Source: Lachnospiraceae bacterium (lineage in GTDB: Bacteria > Bacillota > Clostridia > Lachnospirales > Lachnospiraceae). From it: DNA of 64,000 nt. A model generated the notes under the pieces. That model had not been told where the DNA came from. It searched no databases and saw nothing but the letters and a program-made list of their open reading frames with translations. Where the stretch lies: NCBI GenBank assembly GCA_910574885.1, contig CAJTDD010000011.1, positions 62,001 through 126,000 of the forward strand, written 5' to 3'. The translations under genes and the position numbers were made by a program. Of the stretch, positions 62,474-64,000 are shown in pieces (within the stretch, counting starts at the first letter, position 1; each line of letters starts with the position of its first letter).

Positions 62474-62606
62474 GTAAAGTCATGCACGACTGGCGGAAAA
62501 CAGGGCGGCGGGTGCTTGCACACGCTGGACTGCTTTCTGACAGGCGTATATGGCGCACCGCCACAGCGAGATGAAGCGGAGCGTAATCGAGCTGGCATGA
62601 CTTTAC
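62474..62606 (+). ncRNA. 133-bp GC-rich structured leader with perfect 12-bp ends
   Basis: GTAAAGTCATGC (62474-62485) pairs with GCATGACTTTAC (62595-62606). Inside are GCG-G-GTGC/GCAC-A-CGC (62508-62525, TT loop) and TGGCG/CGCCA (62551-62563). It is far richer in GC than its surroundings, is absent before the element 1 regulator, and lies in the 5' leader of the regulator. It may be a structured RNA or an inserted element. Confidence 0.5.
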
Positions 62607-62634
62607 CTCACTTCACAATAACGGAGGTTTTATT

Positions 62635-63198
62635 ATGGCAATCGGCAAACGTATCCGCTTTTTCCGCAACCGAAAAGGCATGACACAGAAACAGTTAGGC
62701 GAAATCCTCGGTTTTCTCGGAAAGACCTCTGATGTCCGCATGGCACAGTATGAAACCGAAGCACGGACACCGAAGCACGACCTTGTAAAAGAAATGGCGG
62801 GTATCTTTGATATAAGCACCCACGCCCTCACCGTACCGGATATTGATACCTATATCGGGCTTATGCACACACTCTTTGCGTTGGAAGATATGTACGGGCT
62901 GAAAATCGGGGAGATTGACGGGGAAATCTGCCTGCGTCTTGACAAGTCCAACTATTCCACTTACACGTCCATGTTCGATATGTTCCACGCATGGCAGGAG
63001 CAAGCTGCCAAACTGGAACAGGGCGAGATAAGCAGAGAGGAATACGACCAGTGGCGGTACAAGTACCCGGAACTGGACACCTCAAAGCATTGGGCGAAAG
63101 TCCCCTCACAGGCGGTCAGTGATATGCTTATGGAAGAATTTCAGAAAATCGAAAAAGAAGAAAAGAAAACATCTAAACAGAAAAAGAAGAAAGCATAA
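62635..63198 (+). CDS. XRE-family regulator of element 2
   Basis: 187 residues. Same design as the element 1 regulator: MAIGKRIRFFRNRKGMTQKQ and DVRMAQYETEARTP form the helix-turn-helix, then IDTYIGLMHTLFALEDMYGL and EEYDQWRYKYPELDTSKHWA, and a Lys-rich tail. ACGGAGG precedes the ATG. Divergent from excisionase and integrase; likely controls element excision/transfer. A terminator follows. Confidence 0.92.
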   Translation: MAIGKRIRFFRNRKGMTQKQLGEILGFLGKTSDVRMAQYETEARTPKHDLVKEMAGIFDISTHALTVPDIDTYIGLMHTLFALEDMYGLKIGEIDGEICLRLDKSNYSTYTSMFDMFHAWQEQAAKLEQGEISREEYDQWRYKYPELDTSKHWAKVPSQAVSDMLMEEFQKIEKEEKKTSKQKKKKA

Positions 63199-63203
63199 AA
63201 AAG

Positions 63204-63246
63204 ACCTTGCCGATATTCAGTTTCCATATCTGAAAATCAGCAAGGT
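63204..63246 (+). terminator. Terminator of the element 2 regulator
   Basis: ACCTTGC (63204-63210) with GCAAGGT (63240-63246), plus inner GAT/ATC and TTCAG/CTGAA pairs, then TTTTC. Confidence 0.8.
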
Positions 63247-63389
63247 TTTCTTATGCCAATGATGTAATTATTTAGTGCGTGATGTTGAAAATGTTGCCAA
63301 ATCGTTGCCATTACCTAAACAAATTTGTTTGGAAGCCACATAAACACTAGGTTCTCAAATCCCATTTCATCACTCGAACTCGACTTTTC
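63247..63389. repeat. Element boundary region R3
   Basis: Contains GTTGCCAAATCGTTGCCA (63293-63310), the near-palindrome CCTAAACAAATTTGTTTGG (63314-63332) and the boundary core CATAAACACTAGGTT (63339-63353) also found at R2. Likely the right end of element 2. Confidence 0.6.
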
Positions 63390-63583
63390 CTAACTAATTT
63401 CGTTTAGGAATTATTCTCTGTCGAGTATGTAAATCTCTTGATTATTTGATATATCCATATTATCCTGCCTATATGAGCTAATGTTATCATTTTGTTATCT
63501 CTGTTGATAACACTTGCCCTGCAACTGCGGATAATAGCTATATGCTATGGTTTAAATTATAAGCGATTTTGTTAAGAAAAGCA
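63390..63583. repeat. Long boundary repeat, second copy
   Basis: About 194 bp matching 47785-47980 at over 90% by eye, including CTAACTAATTTCGTTTAGG and the AAGCGATTTTGTTAAGAAAA core. Here no gene is cut. The gap to 63647 holds nothing else I can name. Confidence 0.75.
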
Positions 63584-63647
63584 ATACAAAAATTCCTGTA
63601 CTCTGCGCCTTCTAATCACCTGTTATCTTTATATTCTACACAACTTG

Positions 63648-63995
63648 TTATTTTAAATAGTTGCCTTCATATGGTCTATCCATCATCTTTTCCACCATGT
63701 CACATATAATATCCGAATCCAATTCAACATTATCAATACTTTGAAGATAATAATCAATATTTTCTCTTGTAATATTAACAGCTCTCTTACTTAACCCCAT
63801 ACATGCAATAAAAATCCCTTCATTAGTACAATCATATATGTCTTTATCATTTTTCTTATCATATTTCAAATCAAAAGCATTTAAGAACTTACTAAATCTA
63901 ACATCTCCTAAAAATGTATTTACCTTATGAAAGTATATATATAACAGATACTTTTTAAAGTGTCGTCTTCGAGATACTCGTTCTTCCTTCATCAT
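63648..63995 (-). CDS. Hypothetical protein (possibly partial)
   Basis: 115 residues, basic at the N-terminus (EERVSRRRHFKKYLLYIYFH) and acidic at the end. Not recognised. Its start is at the window edge (no binding site can be judged), so it may begin further upstream. Confidence 0.4.
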   Translation of the reverse strand: MMKEERVSRRRHFKKYLLYIYFHKVNTFLGDVRFSKFLNAFDLKYDKKNDKDIYDCTNEGIFIACMGLSKRAVNITRENIDYYLQSIDNVELDSDIICDMVEKMMDRPYEGNYLK

Positions 63996-64000
63996 CCTTT

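Noticed and set aside
1..64000. tRNA, rRNA or CRISPR arrays
   Set aside because: I looked for tRNA CCA/T-loop patterns, rRNA-conserved words and regularly spaced repeats and saw none.

Overview
The window looks like a chromosomal segment of a low-to-mid GC Firmicute, most probably a gut Lachnospiraceae-type clostridium. I base this on strong AGGAGG ribosome-binding sites, sigma-A promoters (TTGACA/TATAAT), and the gene mix: ROK regulators, RbsABC-type transporters, DUF4867, DUF2179/YitT, Rpn-family nuclease and MOBV mobilizable elements. This comes from reading the sequence; no database search was run.

Left part (1 to about 32.6 kb) is orderly chromosome. It starts with the tail of a glycerophosphodiesterase, a PAP2 phosphatase, a hemerythrin and an Xaa-Pro aminopeptidase. 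From 2.9 to 18.2 kb lies a sugar/polyol catabolic region, almost all on the minus strand: a zinc alcohol dehydrogenase, an ABC sugar importer (binding lipoprotein, double ATPase, permease) led by a short-chain dehydrogenase, an operon of RpiB/LacAB isomerase, HAD phosphatase, two ROK regulators and a sorbitol-dehydrogenase-like enzyme, then xylulokinase, a FucI/AraA-type isomerase and DUF4867. Together they suggest uptake of a pentose or pentitol, oxidation or isomerisation to a ketopentose, and phosphorylation by xylulokinase. Next come an Rpn-family protein, PfkB kinase plus AraC regulator, an ABC exporter-like pair, a two-component system with an intramembrane-type kinase, a MacB/FtsX-type ABC pair, and a three-gene operon of YitT protein, cyclophilin-like protein and putative transporter.

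Right part (32.6 to 64 kb) is a mobile-element accretion zone. Two related MOBV-type integrative mobilizable elements lie in tandem (about 43.6-55.2 kb and 55.2-63.35 kb). Each has a divergent XRE regulator, then excisionase-like protein, tyrosine integrase, small accessory protein, RepA-like ATPase, an oriT/iteron region and a MobA/MobL relaxase. The right-hand copy looks intact. The left-hand copy has lost the integrase nucleophile and the relaxase C-terminus. Between 32.6 and 43.6 kb are fragments of at least two more copies, mixed with live cargo: GNAT acetyltransferases, MerR/TipAS regulator, metallo-hydrolase and a Lys-rich protein. Element 1 itself carries a KilA-N protein, GNATs, a methyltransferase, a transposase fragment and a broken ToxN/CptN-like toxin.

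The most interesting signals are an 11-C tract in the spacer of a TTGACA/TATTAT promoter (possible phase switch), a perfectly paired 133-bp cloverleaf at 43.3 kb, a 179-bp element with perfect 32-bp inverted ends at 26.1 kb, a heavily folded leader between the dehydrogenase and the sugar-binding protein, related elements with different iteron sets, and a conserved promoter module in front of variable orphan cargo genes.
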